In this document: positions 28,681 to 41,291 of the stretch, piece after piece
How positions within the stretch are numbered: the stretch's first letter is position 1
Layout of the letters: the number at the start of each line of letters is the position of its first letter
Origin: Serinus canaria
Lineage: Eukaryota; Chordata; Aves; Passeriformes; Fringillidae
Length of the DNA: 64,000 nucleotides
Direction of reading: 5' to 3'
Assembly (NCBI RefSeq): GCF_022539315.1
Contig: NC_066316.1
Location: 9,935,501-9,999,500 of the forward strand
Notes under the pieces: model-generated
Seen by the model: only the letters and a program-made list of their open reading frames with translations
What the model was told of the DNA's origin: nothing
The model's database searches: none
Program-made: the position numbers and the translations under genes

Positions 28681-31600
28681 ATGGCGGAGGTGAAGGTGAA
28701 GCCGGAGGTGCCCGATCCCATGGACATCGAGAGCAGGTGCTGCGGGCGCCCGCAGGCAGGCATGGAGGCTGACGGGCGGGATTAGCTGTGTGGAGGCCAC
28801 GAAGGACGGGTTTTGGGGCAGGGAGCAGCAGGCGTGGCGGGGCCTTGTCGTTCAAGGCCTGAGGGGGGTGGTTCGACGCGCGAGTGTTAATGAGGAAACA
28901 GATGTTGAAGGAGAGGGTTGTTGGGGACACTGAGAGTTTCGTGCTCGGACATGCTTAGAGGGCAGTGGGGGTTGGGTCAGGTCACTTTCGGCTGTCCCGG
29001 AGTTTTTCTGGTCTTGGAAAGAGAAATGGTGCACAGGTGCCGAGCTGCCTGAAGAAGCAATTGATCGATACTTTTCCCCCGAGTTGTTCTTGTTACTCTC
29101 TTCTATCCTGACTCCAGTGCTGTTTGGATTTGGGTTTGGATGCAGCAGAATGTGAGTTTTAAAGCTGCTTCTCTCCTCCGGTAGGATCCTTGAGCTGTGC
29201 CACCAGTTCCCCCATGGCATCACGGACCAGGTGATCCAGAATGACATGCCTCACATGGAAGCCCAGCAGAGAGCTGTGGCCATCAACAGGCTGCTCTCCA
29301 TGGTAGGAATAGCCCTCCTTCCCCGTCTTCCTCAGCACATACATAACCACGAGGCCCATTAGGGATGAGCAGTTAATTAGCTGGAGAGAAAAGGAGGGAT
29401 GTGAGCTCTCATAGGTGGGGGTGTTCCCTGAACCCCCCACAAAATCCCAAGCTTGTGCATTGCTCTGAAGGCACACAGAAACCTGCCAAATCTGTAAGAA
29501 CCAAGGCTGCAACTGCAGGAAAGGATCAGCTGGCAAGGAGAGAGTGAATGTTAATTAATGCTGTTATACACACTTACACCCTTAGGCTTGTCCAGTTGCT
29601 TTCCTCTTCAAAAGAGGAAACAAGGACTTTGCCTGGCCACAAGCATGCACAGCAGAATAATCTCTTTGTGTGTGAGAGAGATGCCAGCAATTTGCTTCTA
29701 AGAGTCATTGCCCATCAAAGTTGGCAGCTTTCCAGTGATGGCCACTTAGTAAAAAGCAGAACTTTGCTGCTGGAACTTGGAATTGTTCCAGAGCTCCACC
29801 GTGATTTCTGGGCTGCCGTGCAAATGAGTGCTTTGGTGGAAACTGAGAGCAAAGTGTACAAGAACTGGATGTCCCTTGTACCATGTGAAAGTCAGGAGAA
29901 ATAATAGGAGTTGTGTAGATGTTGTGGGGAAGGTAAGGAACTGTTTGTTATTTCTGATAGCTGATGATAAGTGGAAATTTGTCAGGGGAAAAAATATCCT
30001 CAAGGTTGTTATTGTTTCCAGTGGTTAGAAACATTAGTATTCATTTGTCTTTATTTAGTTGACATTAAACAAGGTTTTTATTTTAGAATTCCAAAATATT
30101 CTCCTAAAACACCTTCTGAAACAAGCTATTTGAAGGAAAGTAAATGCATTGTGTGTGCATCTCTTCTAGGGGCAGCTGGACCTTCTGAGGAGCAGTGCAG
30201 GTCTCCTGTACAGGATCAAAGATTCCCAAAATGCAAGGTAAGCCTGTATCTGCTGGGGAAGTGTGTTTGGAACACAGTTCTTGTTTAAAACAAATCAAAC
30301 TTAGATTCTTGTTTAAAACAAATCCAACTTCTTTTAAATTTTGGACCTTTCAAAAATGCTGATGTCTGTCTTGTTTGACAGTAAAATGAAAGGTTCTGAC
30401 AATCAAGAGAAGCTGGTTTACCAAATCATAGAGGACGCAGGCAATAAAGGTACTTTAAATTATCATTGTGAATGGTACTAACTCTGTTTGCTTATGGGAC
30501 CATTCCTGTCCAAAGTCACAAATGCTTGCCCAGACAATACAAATATAAAATCTAATGTCCCGTACCTGCTTGTTTTCCACCAGTCCCTTCTGTCTGTTCC
30601 TTCCCTTTTGCTGGGAGTGTCAGGCAAGCAACCCAAGCAGTGTTCTGACTTTTGGTTGGTATGTATGGAAACAAATGGTTTCTTCTATTTATTTCTGTTC
30701 ACTTCTCTGTTTTTTAACAGGTATTTGGAGCAGGGACATTAGGTACAAAAGTAATCTGCCTTTAACAGAGATCAACAAGATACTGAAAAACTTGGAAAGC
30801 AAGAAATTAATTAAAGCAGTTAAATCTGTGGCAGTGAGTATTTTGTGATTTTTTTAAACCATTTCAAACATCTGCTGCATGCTTTGTATGCTTTTAACAG
30901 GGGACTGGGGGCAGAGAAACCTCATTTTGCCTCCAGCTTGCTCTTTGTCTGTGCACCAGTGTTTGACTCTCTGCTTTAGGGTGCATGTTTGAGGTGCTGC
31001 AGATACTGGGTGCACAGGTCAGCTTCTTGCTGTCTGTCTTCAGTTACCTGGTTCTCACTGGGTCTGGTAGAGCATGTGGGGGTAGAGAAGTTGGACATAG
31101 CAAAGCAGGAGCTTTTTTGTGTTCATGTGAAAGACGCTGGCTTCATCTGGTCTTCCAACACTGTGTTATAAAATGATTATAAATCGAAAGGGGTTGATCT
31201 TCTCTTTATCTCTGTGTTACCTGAGGGTCAAACAGGTCGAGGATAGCTGGAGTCGGGTATAGGAGTAATAACCTCTTTTGCAGATGATCTGCTTACATGT
31301 TCCTTCCTTATGAAGGAAGGGATATGTTGTTGAGAGCTGTACATTTCCCTCCCCCAGGCATCCAAGAAGAAGGTCTACATGCTGTACAACCTGCAGCCCG
31401 ACCGCTCCGTCACTGGAGGGGCCTGGTACAGTGACCAGGACTTCGAGTCTGAGTTTGTGGAGGTGTTAAATCAACAGTGTTTTAAGTTTCTGCAGAGCAA
31501 GGTGAGTGCCAAAGTCACCTGCCAGCTGCCAGACAAGGCTTAGGTTTTCCATAAGTGTTGGCCATTATTGCAGCTAGATTGGCAAATCCCTACTGGACTA

Positions 31601-34600
31601 TAATTTTTGTCACAGTAGGAGTGATGGTGTTGTATTTAATGATGGAAATGTTTGCACCCTGGACAAGAGGGCCTTTTACCTCTGAGGTCCAAGGACAAAC
31701 TGTCCTAGGTGACCCAAAATTGTGTATTCCATATCTTCTGTGTGCCAGCCTGCCCAAGAGTATTACCATCCCTAAGACCCAGCAACCTGGGAAAAGGGAA
31801 CTTGTATGTTTTATCCTGGAAGGGGGAGTGCAGGATCCCTTTAAAAACCAAAATGGACATGAGGGGAATGCCTTTGTTCTCCCTGGGTGCCTGAGGGGAT
31901 TGCCTGGGGCAGGTTTTCAAGTCATACCTGATGTGAAAAATACCAATCACTTGGTTTTAAAATTTTAACAGTTTAATAGGAATAAAATGGTTATAAAAAA
32001 TAGCAATATAATTAGAGTAATAAAAATTTGAACAATTTGGATTAGGACAATATGAGACAATAAAAACAAAGAGTTACGGACAGTAACTTTTTCCGGGTAC
32101 CTCTTTCTGGGCAAAATAAGCCCGAAAAAGGACCCACATTAATAGAGGATTAACCCTTAAAAGCAAGAGCCTGTTGCATATTCATACACCTCATCTATGA
32201 TGCATAAATTCCATTCAAACACAGGATTCTGTCTGGGCAGTGTCAGCTTCTTCCTCTGAATCCTGAGGGCGTCTTCAGGGCTGAGTGAGGTGGGAAGAAG
32301 TTCGTTTCTACTGATAATGGGGCAATAAATTCTCTTTGAAAGATTTAGGTGTCCTGTGGCTGCTGTCTTGGTGCATGTTCTCTTTAAAAAAAGTATCTTA
32401 CATGGCATAGTTTCTATTTTAACATTATGTTATAACCTAAAACTCTATTTAACACACTATTTAAGAGAATTAATACAGCATAACTTTCTAACATAACACA
32501 TATAATATTCATTTTAATATTTGCAAAAAGCCAATCATAAAATAGGCATTTTTTACACCCAAGAAGCTGCATTTTGCAGTCCAGACCTGCTCCAGAGGGA
32601 ATTTTGCAATATCTTTTCCAGCTGAGGAGCAGTCAGATGCTCTCTCCATTATTTTGCAGCCACCTGCCATTTGTTTGTCGAGGAGGGGGTGGACCTGCTA
32701 TGTCCCGGGAATTTTTTTCCCACGTTTTTGTCTGCATTGGAGCCTTTAGTCCAAAAATTGTTAGTCCAGATTTTGTTTTGCCCGTGTCCCCTTCTGATTG
32801 TTGTTTGTGGAAGCTCTGGAACCATGGAGGCTGTTATCTTTTATTTGATATTTTTTCCCTTCTGACTTCTCCCATTTTGTCTGTTTATTGGTGGAAGGAG
32901 GTAACTAATTTTGGACTCTCCATCTCATATAATTGTCTTAAACTAAGACACAAACCAGGCAGCAAAGACTACAGGACCAAAAAATGTAGGAAAAGTCACT
33001 GTGGTTTCTGCACAGCACCTCATTTCTGAGAGGGTGTAAGGCAGCAGTCAGTCAGGTAGCTCTGCCTAGAACACAATTGCCTCTAGTCTAAATTTTCCCT
33101 GGTTCATTAAATATGTCTGCAGATTCTGGCATTTGTCTATTCCATTACAATAAATTTTTAATTGGTACTAGGTACAGCAGAAACTTTTTTTTTTGTCAAC
33201 AAAATGCCAAATGCTGGTATTCCTTCATATTAATTTAAATTACAGTGTAATTTTTATGTCATTTATTATAAAATTATATTTGATTGTGCACTGCATTGTC
33301 TCACAGGCACCAGTTTTAAGAATGTGGCTTTAAATGCTAAACATGTTCCAGTATGGAAAACAGGTTTTGTTTTTGAGTCTGCCTGAAACTGAACCACGAA
33401 GGAGGCTCTTGGCAGTGAGTGCTGACTCTAACCAACCTTTGCTTTTTCTCAGGCAGAGGCAGCTCGAGACAGCAAACAGAACCCCATGATCCAGAGGAAC
33501 AGCTCGTTTGCCTCATCCCACGAGGTGTGGAAATACATCTGTGAACTGGGCATCAGTAAGGTCAGAACAGACTCATCTCACTGCTGTTCAAATTGTCAGT
33601 GCATGATTAGCTCTAGGAGCTGGCTGCTGCAAACTTGCTGAAGGTCTCATAAGTGTCTTAGCACCCCACAGCTTGTGTAGTGGAGGTGAGCTTTGTGGCT
33701 TCATTGCTTTTTGGGAAGGGTCATTGATACTGCCTGGCATACCAGAATAGCTTGTGCACATGGAGTTTCAACAATGTGTAAAAGAATTAGCATTCACATC
33801 CATGCTAACTGTCTCAGCTGGTTTAGCTTTCAACATTTCTCTTGTTTACATATGCAAGGAATTTTAGGGGAGGGAAAAAAAGAAGGGAAGAAATACTCAC
33901 CATTACTGGTCACCATCAACAAGTACATCTTTAGCACTCTTGTCTTTTTCTTCTTTCACAATTGCTTTCCTGCAAAACTGGAACTGTATTTTGCTAGGCT
34001 GATGGAGATGTCTCAGGTGCACATGGTCAAACAGGTCGAGGATATCTTTTTGGTAAGACCAAGGCTAGTGCAAATCTGAAATGCTCAGGAGGTAGGAGGT
34101 ATTAGTATTTGCTTTTCTTTTGCATCTGCACAACTCCCTAAAGTTCCTAGTGGGACTGGTGTCTTTTTCTGGAGTAGGTTAGAACTCTATGGATTTGTTA
34201 CTGATGGTGTTTCCTCCTTTCCTCCATGCAGGACTCACTGGCACACATCTTTCCTAACATCTATTTCACAAATTGTTTCTTAGGTGGAGCTGTCAATGGA
34301 AGATATTGAGACCATTTTGAACACTCTGATCTATGATGGCAAAGTGGAGATGACCATTATTGCTGCCAAGGAGGGGACAGTGGGCAGTGTGGATGGGCAG
34401 ATGAGGCTGTACAGAGCTGTCAGTCCTCTCATCCAGCCCACTGGATTGGTCAGGACACCCTGTGGACTCTGCCCTGTGAGTAACTGATTCTGTGTATCAT
34501 TAGTGGTATTGAAAATGCTGATGTATTTGCATGCAGCTCTTGAGCACAGGCCTGCAGTGGCCAGATGGCATATGACAAGTTCTGCCCACGAGTCAGCCTC

Positions 34601-35144
34601 GGGGCTGAGCCAGCTGTGCTTAAAAGCTGCCTGTGAGGAACAGGTTCTGTATTTGCTCTGAACACCTGCTCTGCCAGGTGTTTCCCACTTCCAGCCTGTC
34701 TCTTTACTGGACTCTATGTGAAAGGATGCTATCAAGTGTAGCCTGTTCTATATTATGTTATTATATTTCTGATCCCGGGTTTGCATGTGTTTTTACCAAG
34801 CTAAATTATTTCTGTCTAGCTTTTGGTCTCTCCTCTGTGGACTGTGAACTGGTTTGTGGGTAAAACTTGCCAGCATGTCTCTTTGTGGTGGGTTCTGTTT
34901 TTCTCTTCTCCCTCAGAGCTGCCATAAGACATCCTAGGTTTTGTCCTCTGTTGAACTAATGCTGATCTACTGGGAAAGAAGCAGAAAACATGGGAGCATG
35001 TTACAAACAGCAAGCACCATCCAACTGGAAGCAATTACACTGCTGACACAGGGCTTTCTTTTGCAGGTTTTTGATGATTGTCATGAAGGTGGTGAGATTT
35101 CTCCATCAAACTGTATTTATATGACAGAATGGTTGGAGTTTTAA
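28681..35144 (+). CDS. POLR3F: POLR3F, RNA polymerase III subunit RPC6 (RPC39), complete
   Basis: Exons 28681-28736, 29185-29302, 30170-30237, 30382-30449, 30721-30833, 31358-31501, 33453-33560, 34284-34475 and 35067-35144 join in phase to 314 residues (human 316). The protein starts MAEVKVKPEVPDPMDIESR. Two winged-helix domains cover about residues 15-155, including LCHQFPHGITDQVIQNDMP and GIWSRDIRYKSNLPLTEINK. A third helical part includes SHEVWKYICELGISKVELS. The C-terminus has four cysteines, C285, C288, C294 and C305 (CGLC, DDC, SNC), at the sites reported to bind a 4Fe-4S cluster in human RPC6. The subunit joins RPC3 and RPC7 in the Pol III initiation trimer and contacts TFIIIB in the nucleus. 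Intron 6 holds an LTR copy. AATAAA occurs at 35391-35396 and 35421-35426. Confidence 0.97.
31932..32557. mobile_element. LTR-like element, copy 1, in POLR3F intron 6
   Basis: About 626 bp with termini TGTGAAAAAT and TTTTTTACA, imperfect inverted repeats typical of retroviral LTR ends. It is similar along its whole length to 40667-41287 in the same orientation, roughly 85-90% by eye. Shared blocks include AATAAAATGGTTATAAAAA, TTAGGACAATATGAGACAA and AGATTTAGGTGTCCTGTGGC. The bases outside the termini (CTGA left, CCCA right) do not form a target-site duplication, so it may be one end of a truncated provirus or an older, eroded insertion. Confidence 0.8.
32558..33452 (+). other. POLR3F: Rest of POLR3F intron 6
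   Basis: Sequence between the LTR copy and the next POLR3F exon. It carries long T-rich and AT-rich runs and no supported exon or RNA gene. Part of it near 32560-33010 could be flanking retroviral sequence, but I could not recognise a domain. Confidence 0.4.
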
Positions 35145-35390
35145 AGTGAATGGAAACTGTTAAGTGGATTCATCCTTCACAGCCAAAGTGACAAAGCAGC
35201 TTGCTTTTTTTAAAAGCGGACTTCTAAATTTGTGAGCAACTTCAGGACGTGGAGTTACAATCCAGCCATGTCAGTTGTGTGAACTATCCTGGGAGTGGAC
35301 TAGAAGTGGAGTCAGAGCTGAAGATCAAGGCTGAAGTGGAAATGTAGATCCATTCTTCAATCAAAACTGGAGATGGCAACTAAGGTGGTT

Positions 35391-35426
35391 AATAAAACAG
35401 ATTTCTAAGCAACAGTTCAAAATAAA
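35391..35426 (+). terminator. POLR3F: POLR3F polyadenylation signals
   Basis: Two AATAAA hexamers, at 35391-35396 and 35421-35426, lie about 250 and 280 bases after the POLR3F stop codon. Either gives a 3' UTR of ordinary length. Confidence 0.7.
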
Positions 35427-35694
35427 GTTCAAACAAGGTTGAGACATTTTAGTCTTAACATTTATCAGACCCTTGCAGCTGATCAGAAAAACTTGTAACA
35501 AGTGGTACCAAGAATGAGATCCCAAATTTTGCTTTCAGATTAATGCTAGTGATAGATGTTTAAGTTCTAAAGCTGACACTTTTCTCCCACGACAGATTCC
35601 ATCTAATTGAAGACTATGAATCTGATGTGGGAAAGATTCTGAATATGTCAAACAGACACTGAATATGTCAAACACTTACTGGTTCTTTATATTT

Positions 35695-35715
35695 TATATA
35701 TATATATATATATAT
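35695..35715. repeat. (TA)n microsatellite
   Basis: An uninterrupted TA dinucleotide run of about 21 bp just downstream of POLR3F. Confidence 0.95.
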
Positions 35716-38700
35716 GGTTCCTTATTATCTTTCTTACCTGCTTATTTATCATTAAACCCTTATTTCTTATCTATGTCTGTGCTTCATTTCCTGTATTGCT
35801 GCCTTCTGTATTTATTCCTTTATCATCAAATTTCTGGTGGTATTTTCTGCAGCTGTGTCACATACATGGATGTCTCCACTGAAATTTTGAGTAGAGGTGT
35901 TCTGGGAAGATATGTTTTCCACAAGAGAAAGGGTTCCTCTGGCCTGATGATACAGAGAAAATTTTTATAGATTCCAGCATCCAGAGTGGCAGAGGGCTGG
36001 AATGACACACTAGGAGGCCGGGTGGGGTGCACAGGGGCTGTGCACAGACAGGCTGGCCTCTGCACCACTTGCTGCCTGTGGCTGCAGCTGGCTCTGGCCA
36101 GGCTGAATCTCTCCACAATTACTCAGTATCTTCACAATGGTCTCCCAGCACTGGGGAGCAATCAAGGGGTGAAGCACAACACAGGACTTGTTGCATCTGG
36201 CTATTTTCAAATGTGCCTGGCTCAAGATAAGCCCTCTGGACACTGTGTTGGGAGGGTTGTGGGAAAGCACCTCTGTGGCTGAGTTAGCAGCATCCTGGGT
36301 AACCTGACAGAGGGTTAACGTAGACTTTGGAACAGTTTACCTCATAAGGGTGAGAGATTTTACATCAGCATTTTCAATACTGTACAGGAGTTTGCACTTT
36401 CTAGAAGCAGTCTGGATCACATATGAAAGTGATCCATTCAAATCTTGCTTGACTTCCATTTCCCTTCTTACAGAGTGGATGGAGGACAGAGGCTAATGAG
36501 GGTGCTGTACAAAGAATAAAAAAACCTCCCATGGTTCCTGTGCCACGAAGGGAGGGTATGGATGCAGAGAGAAAGGCTCCTTGTGTGGGAGCAGTTAGGT
36601 GTGTACTGGAGCAGACAATGAGCACTGATAAGCTGGCAAGTCCATGGAAGGGACTTGTCCCAGTGAGGTGAGCACTGCCAGCAGGCTCTCCTTTTGCTGC
36701 AGTGTTGTCTCCAGGTGAAAGGGATGCATATCTCTACAGAGGCAGAAGTGCTCCGAGGAAAGAGATGTGGGGGTGAAATGATTGGAGCTTTGTTCTTCCT
36801 CTGCCCCCTTTAACCACTCAGCCCAGGGAAGCCAAGGGGAAAACGCTGCTCTCTTCCCTGGAAGGAGCCTTGGATCAGACATCCTTTATTCCACCCAAAG
36901 TAATTTCATTGAGATGTGGGGCTGGGGTTGTCTTTGTCTTCCTGTCTTCAAAGGAGACCTGACACAATGGGGTCCTGAGCCTGCTGCTGCAGAGATAACA
37001 CAATGTTTGTGCTCCACTGCAGCTAGAAGATAACTTCCAGGGAAACAACAGGGCTTTATCATGCAGGTATGTCACTTTATGCTCTATAATCACATTCATT
37101 GGCAATAAGAAAAAGGAGAGAAAGCTTCTCCTCAGTGAACAGCTTTAGGAAGTAGATAGATGGTTTATTAAGCTCTTTAAATTTTGGCATTGGGTTTATC
37201 TGGCTTAGACGACCTTTATGGTATCTGAAAGTTCTTAGCCTTGAAGCTGTAACAAGATTTCTCAGATATGGGGAAAAGTGCCTATAAGGGAAAAGTAATT
37301 TCAATTTAGTTTCTTACAGATAGCAATCTGTCTGGTCTATTTCTATATAAATCAGAGGAATGATCTTTCTGTCACTCTGGTTCTTCATTAAACTGGCTGA
37401 TCTATCACCCTGACATTCTTATCTGAAAAGGGAGTAAATGCTAAGAGGTAGCATTAATATTGTCCTGAGTTTTGTCAGTCTTCTCCTTGGCAAAGCTGTC
37501 CCTATTCCAAACTGGTATGAAATGTTTTGAGGAAGCTACTACAGTAGCTCCAGTACTCAATATGAAAACACTTATGTGTAGAAAGCTGAATTATCCCTTA
37601 AAACATGGATGACAAATAGGAAGGATGATCTGCTCATTTATTTTCACAAGCCTCATGAAACAGGTCAGAGTTCAGCTGCTGCAGGACCATGAGATCCCTC
37701 CTGAGCTGGAGAGGGTTCATCCTTGTTTTCATGAGCCCTGATCCTGCTGACAACCCATGAGCCTCTTTTGAGTGTTTGCCTCACTAGTAGGAGCCAACTG
37801 TCCAAAGGCAAGTTGGAGGATGGGCACACCCAGATGCCACACGGAATCGAGTGCAAAATTGTGTTTTAATTCCAAGACAAACATTGACTACGGTAGCTGG
37901 CTGCACTGAGAACTGACAGTGTACAGCTGGCAGGTATTGCCTGGCATGTGTAGCCTTTACACTCCAAAGTTTAAAACATGAGGATGAATGGCAAGCTTGA
38001 AGCTTTGGTAGTGAAAACATTTTCCCCGTAGCTGTGTGGCTGTTTAGTTTCCTGGGTTTGGTTGTTTGGCTGCGGGTTTTGTATTTTTACTTTGATGGTA
38101 AGTGACAGGTTGGAGGTGATGGGTAATTGTTCCTCTGGTGCTCTTAGAGCACCATCTCCTGTCTCTTCCTGGGATGGCTCCCCCAGGGCTCCAACAGGAA
38201 ACAAGCTCGGTCTTAAGCCATACTGGTTTCTTTTTTGCCTCCACATGCAGAGCAGATTTTAGGGAGAAACTGTAGTGAGTGGAGACAACTGGGTATCCTA
38301 TTGCTGCTAAACACTTGATGCTTTGAAACAGGGTACAGACACCACAAACAGAGCTGTCCTCTGCCACACACAGACCACCATTCCCTCCTCTTGCTCTGCT
38401 TGGCTGGGACTTTCTGCCATTTCACCTCTGAGAAATGCACAGCTAGGCCCTCCTCGGCCACACTGAGCCCAGCTTAGCTTGCAGCCTGGAGGAGATGAAC
38501 AGGTTTGGTGACAAGCTCCACAGGTGGTGTCCAAGTTCTCATTGGAAATATTCACTTTTACCATGAAAAAGTTGGTCATTGCACTTTGCTCACTCTCCAG
38601 GAGATCTTCTGGGGAATGGGGAGGAGAGGAACCAGAGCTCAAAGCTCTCTTCTCTTTCAGCTGTTAAACACAAACCAAGTTTGGGCTTGTATAGGCAGCC

Positions 38701-40205
38701 TGTGGTGTTCTCCTTTTCCCCACTTTTTGAGCAAGCTTGTGCTTCTTTCAGGAAATGCTTTTGGGAAAGCTTTTATTTGGGTTATTTGTTCCACAGACAC
38801 ACAGCTTTAAGATTGTGCTCCTCTTCCAAACTGCTTTGGTTCAACCCAGCAGACAGGTAAACACCACACAGGCGTTCCCTTACTTCCTCCCCAGTGGGAT
38901 GGGAGAGACAATTGTTAAAAAAAAAAAAAAAATCTTGTAGGTTCAGATGAAGACAGTTTAACAGGGCAGAAAAGGAAGGGAAAATAATGGTAAGAGATTA
39001 TAGAAATCATGTGATGAACAATACAGCTACTCCTCCTCTGCTGACCATTGCCCAAGGAGTGCCAGAGCAGTGGGCTGGAAACCAGCAGCCAACTCTCCCC
39101 AGTTTTATTGTTCAGCATATGATAAGGAATTAGGAGTATCCCTTGAGCCACTGGGGATCAGTTGTCCTGCCTTTGTCCCCTTCCAAATTATTGTGCAGCC
39201 CCAGCTTCCTGGCTGTCAAGAAGAACCTGAAAAGTCCTTGACTTAGCATAGGAATTGCTCAGTAAGAACTAAATTATCAGGGTGTTATCAACATCTTCCT
39301 AATCCTAAGTCAAAAAATGCAGCACTAAACCAGCTCTGAGGGAGGAAAATTAACTCTGAAAGTTGAAAGCAGGACACAAACTCACAACAGATGCTCAATA
39401 TTTTAGTTAATCTAATGCTTGCAGGGGGGTACACTGTGGCCTTGAAGCCCTGGGTCCTGGGAAGACTCTTTGCTATTGAGATGTGGCAGTGGGAGGAAGA
39501 TGATAAAAAGGCAACTTCAGAAAAGCAGATTTGCTTTGCCTCCTACTTGGAGAGCCAGTCCTGGGCTGAGAATGTTAGTCCTACACCTGACAGTGTTAGC
39601 AATACTAGTAATTTGAATTTTACACACTTTAGCAGACACACATCAGTAGTATGCTTCTACTTTTTTTATTCACATTGTATTTGGGATGTCAGGAAGCTGG
39701 GAAGGCAAAACTAATGTTCACTTCAGACAGAATTTAATTTTGCTTTGTTTTGGACCTGGAACTGTACTCTGCATATTCCAAACACAGATTTCTGTTGCTT
39801 TTAAAAGAAAGAAAACAGGAAAAAAACCCAAAACCACAAAAACCCAGAGCTGGACATGGGTGAGCAGACTTGATCACAGGGCAATAATTTCCTTCAAGCA
39901 AAGGTGGAGCAGTGCCCACACAGAAGTCTGGGGGATATTTGTAAGCTGATCACTGCATGAATGTAAGGCAAACACCCAAACTATCAGAAGCAGATGGAGG
40001 TATTTCACTGCAATGCCTTTGCACCTCGAATATATCTGAAAGTCTGCAGGATTTGCATCCATGCATTCAGATAGGACAAGTACCACTTGCACAGCATCAC
40101 ACAAAGCTGCAGGGGAGGATTTCTGTCTTGGGCTCACTAGGAAAAGGCCTTACCTCCTTGCCTTTGGAAGAGAGTCTGGGAAGCAACACAAGATGGAAGC
40201 AATGA
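35716..40205. other. POLR3F-SEC23B intergenic region, no gene found
   Basis: About 4.5 kb without a supported coding exon. In human, RBBP9 lies on the minus strand in this interval. I looked for its nucleophile motif and C-terminal region in the minus-strand frames and found no match. There is no CpG-rich promoter here. The only simple feature noted is an A15-type run at about 38917-38931. Confidence 0.5.
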
Positions 40206-40254
40206 AAGAGGGACACATATTTGCCTAATTTCAAGGCAAATATGTGTCCCTCTT
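40206..40254. repeat. Perfect 20-bp inverted repeat (hairpin)
   Basis: Arm 40206-40225 (AAGAGGGACACATATTTGCC) is the exact reverse complement of 40235-40254, separated by a 9-base loop. No mismatches occur in the stem, and it does not extend on either side. Confidence 0.97.
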
Positions 40255-40666
40255 CCTGGGGCGAGTCAGGTGTGCCAAACCTCTACCTCATACTCACAGG
40301 CTCCCTGAAAATTGTGTCCAACCCTGGACTTCTCCTCTCAGAGAGTCTGGGCACTGCAGGGGTCTCCCCAGTGGGCTGGGGTACATTCCTGGCAGAATGG
40401 TGAACCACTGTGGCCTCGAGCAGATGTGGGGGTAAAGCTCGGCCAGGGAACAGATCTGGAGGAAAATATGCTGGATTGTCCCTGCCTTGTTGCTGGAATG
40501 GAATGGCTTCATGACTGTCCAGCGTGCCCAGGGACAGAACCCTCAGCCCGAGAGAGGAGCTGGGAACTGCTTAGACAAAGGTGAGACTGTGAGGGGCTCG
40601 CAGTTTATTTCCTTTAAAAAGTGTCTGGGTGTTATTAGTGGAGTGCTACTCATAATGCCTTCCCAG

Positions 40667-41287
40667 TGTGAAAAACGCCAATCACTTGGTTTTTAAAATT
40701 TTAAAAGTTTAATGGTAATAAAATGGTTATAAAAATAGTAACATAATTAGAGTAATAAAAATTTGGACAAGTTGGATTAGGACAATATGAGACAACAGAA
40801 AAAAAGAGTTACAGATGTTCGGGTACCTTTTTCTGGGCAGCATAAGCCTGAAAAAGGACACAGGTTAACAGAGGATTAACCCTTAAAAGCAACAGCCTGT
40901 TGCATATTCATGCATGCCATATATGATGGATAAATTCCATTCAAACACAGGATTCTGTCTGGGCAGTGTCAGCTTCTTCCTCTGAATCCTAACGGCGTCT
41001 TCAAGCCTCAGCAAGGTGGGAAGAAGTTAATTTCTTCTGATAAGAGAGCAATAAATTCTCTTTCTCTGAAAGATTTAGGTGTCCTGTGGCTGCTATCTCG
41101 CTGTGAGTCCTTTCTTTAAAAAAAATCTTACATAGCATCGCTTCTATTTTAACATTATGTTATAACCTAAAACTATATTTAGCACACTACTTAAGAGAAT
41201 TAATACAGCATAACTTTCTAACACAACACATATAATATTTATTTCAATATTTGCAAAAAGCCAATCATAAAATACGCATTTTTCACA
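40667..41287. mobile_element. Solo LTR-like element, copy 2, abutting the SEC23B promoter
   Basis: 621 bp bounded by TGTGAAAAACG and ATTTTTCACA, which are near-perfect terminal inverted repeats. A 4-bp direct repeat CCAG flanks it exactly (40663-40666 and 41288-41291), as expected for a target-site duplication. No internal retroviral sequence adjoins it, so it fits a solo LTR left by recombination. It is closely related to copy 1 at 31932-32557. CpG-rich sequence of the SEC23B promoter starts within tens of bases of its right end. Confidence 0.85.
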
Positions 41288-41291
41288 CCAG

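Noticed and set aside
28265..28930. 221-residue minus-strand open frame across the DZANK1/POLR3F promoter
   Set aside because: It crosses the GGATCC decamer array and CpG-rich promoter, overlaps the POLR3F first exon, and has repeat-like composition (RDPEGS, IERD).
32157..32408. 83-residue minus-strand frame in the POLR3F intron
   Set aside because: It lies wholly within the LTR copy, and the matching position in copy 2 is not preserved as the same frame.
39391..39714. 107-residue + strand frame containing WQWEEDDKK
   Set aside because: It briefly recalls an RBBP9 segment, but the strand is wrong for the expected gene and nothing else aligns.
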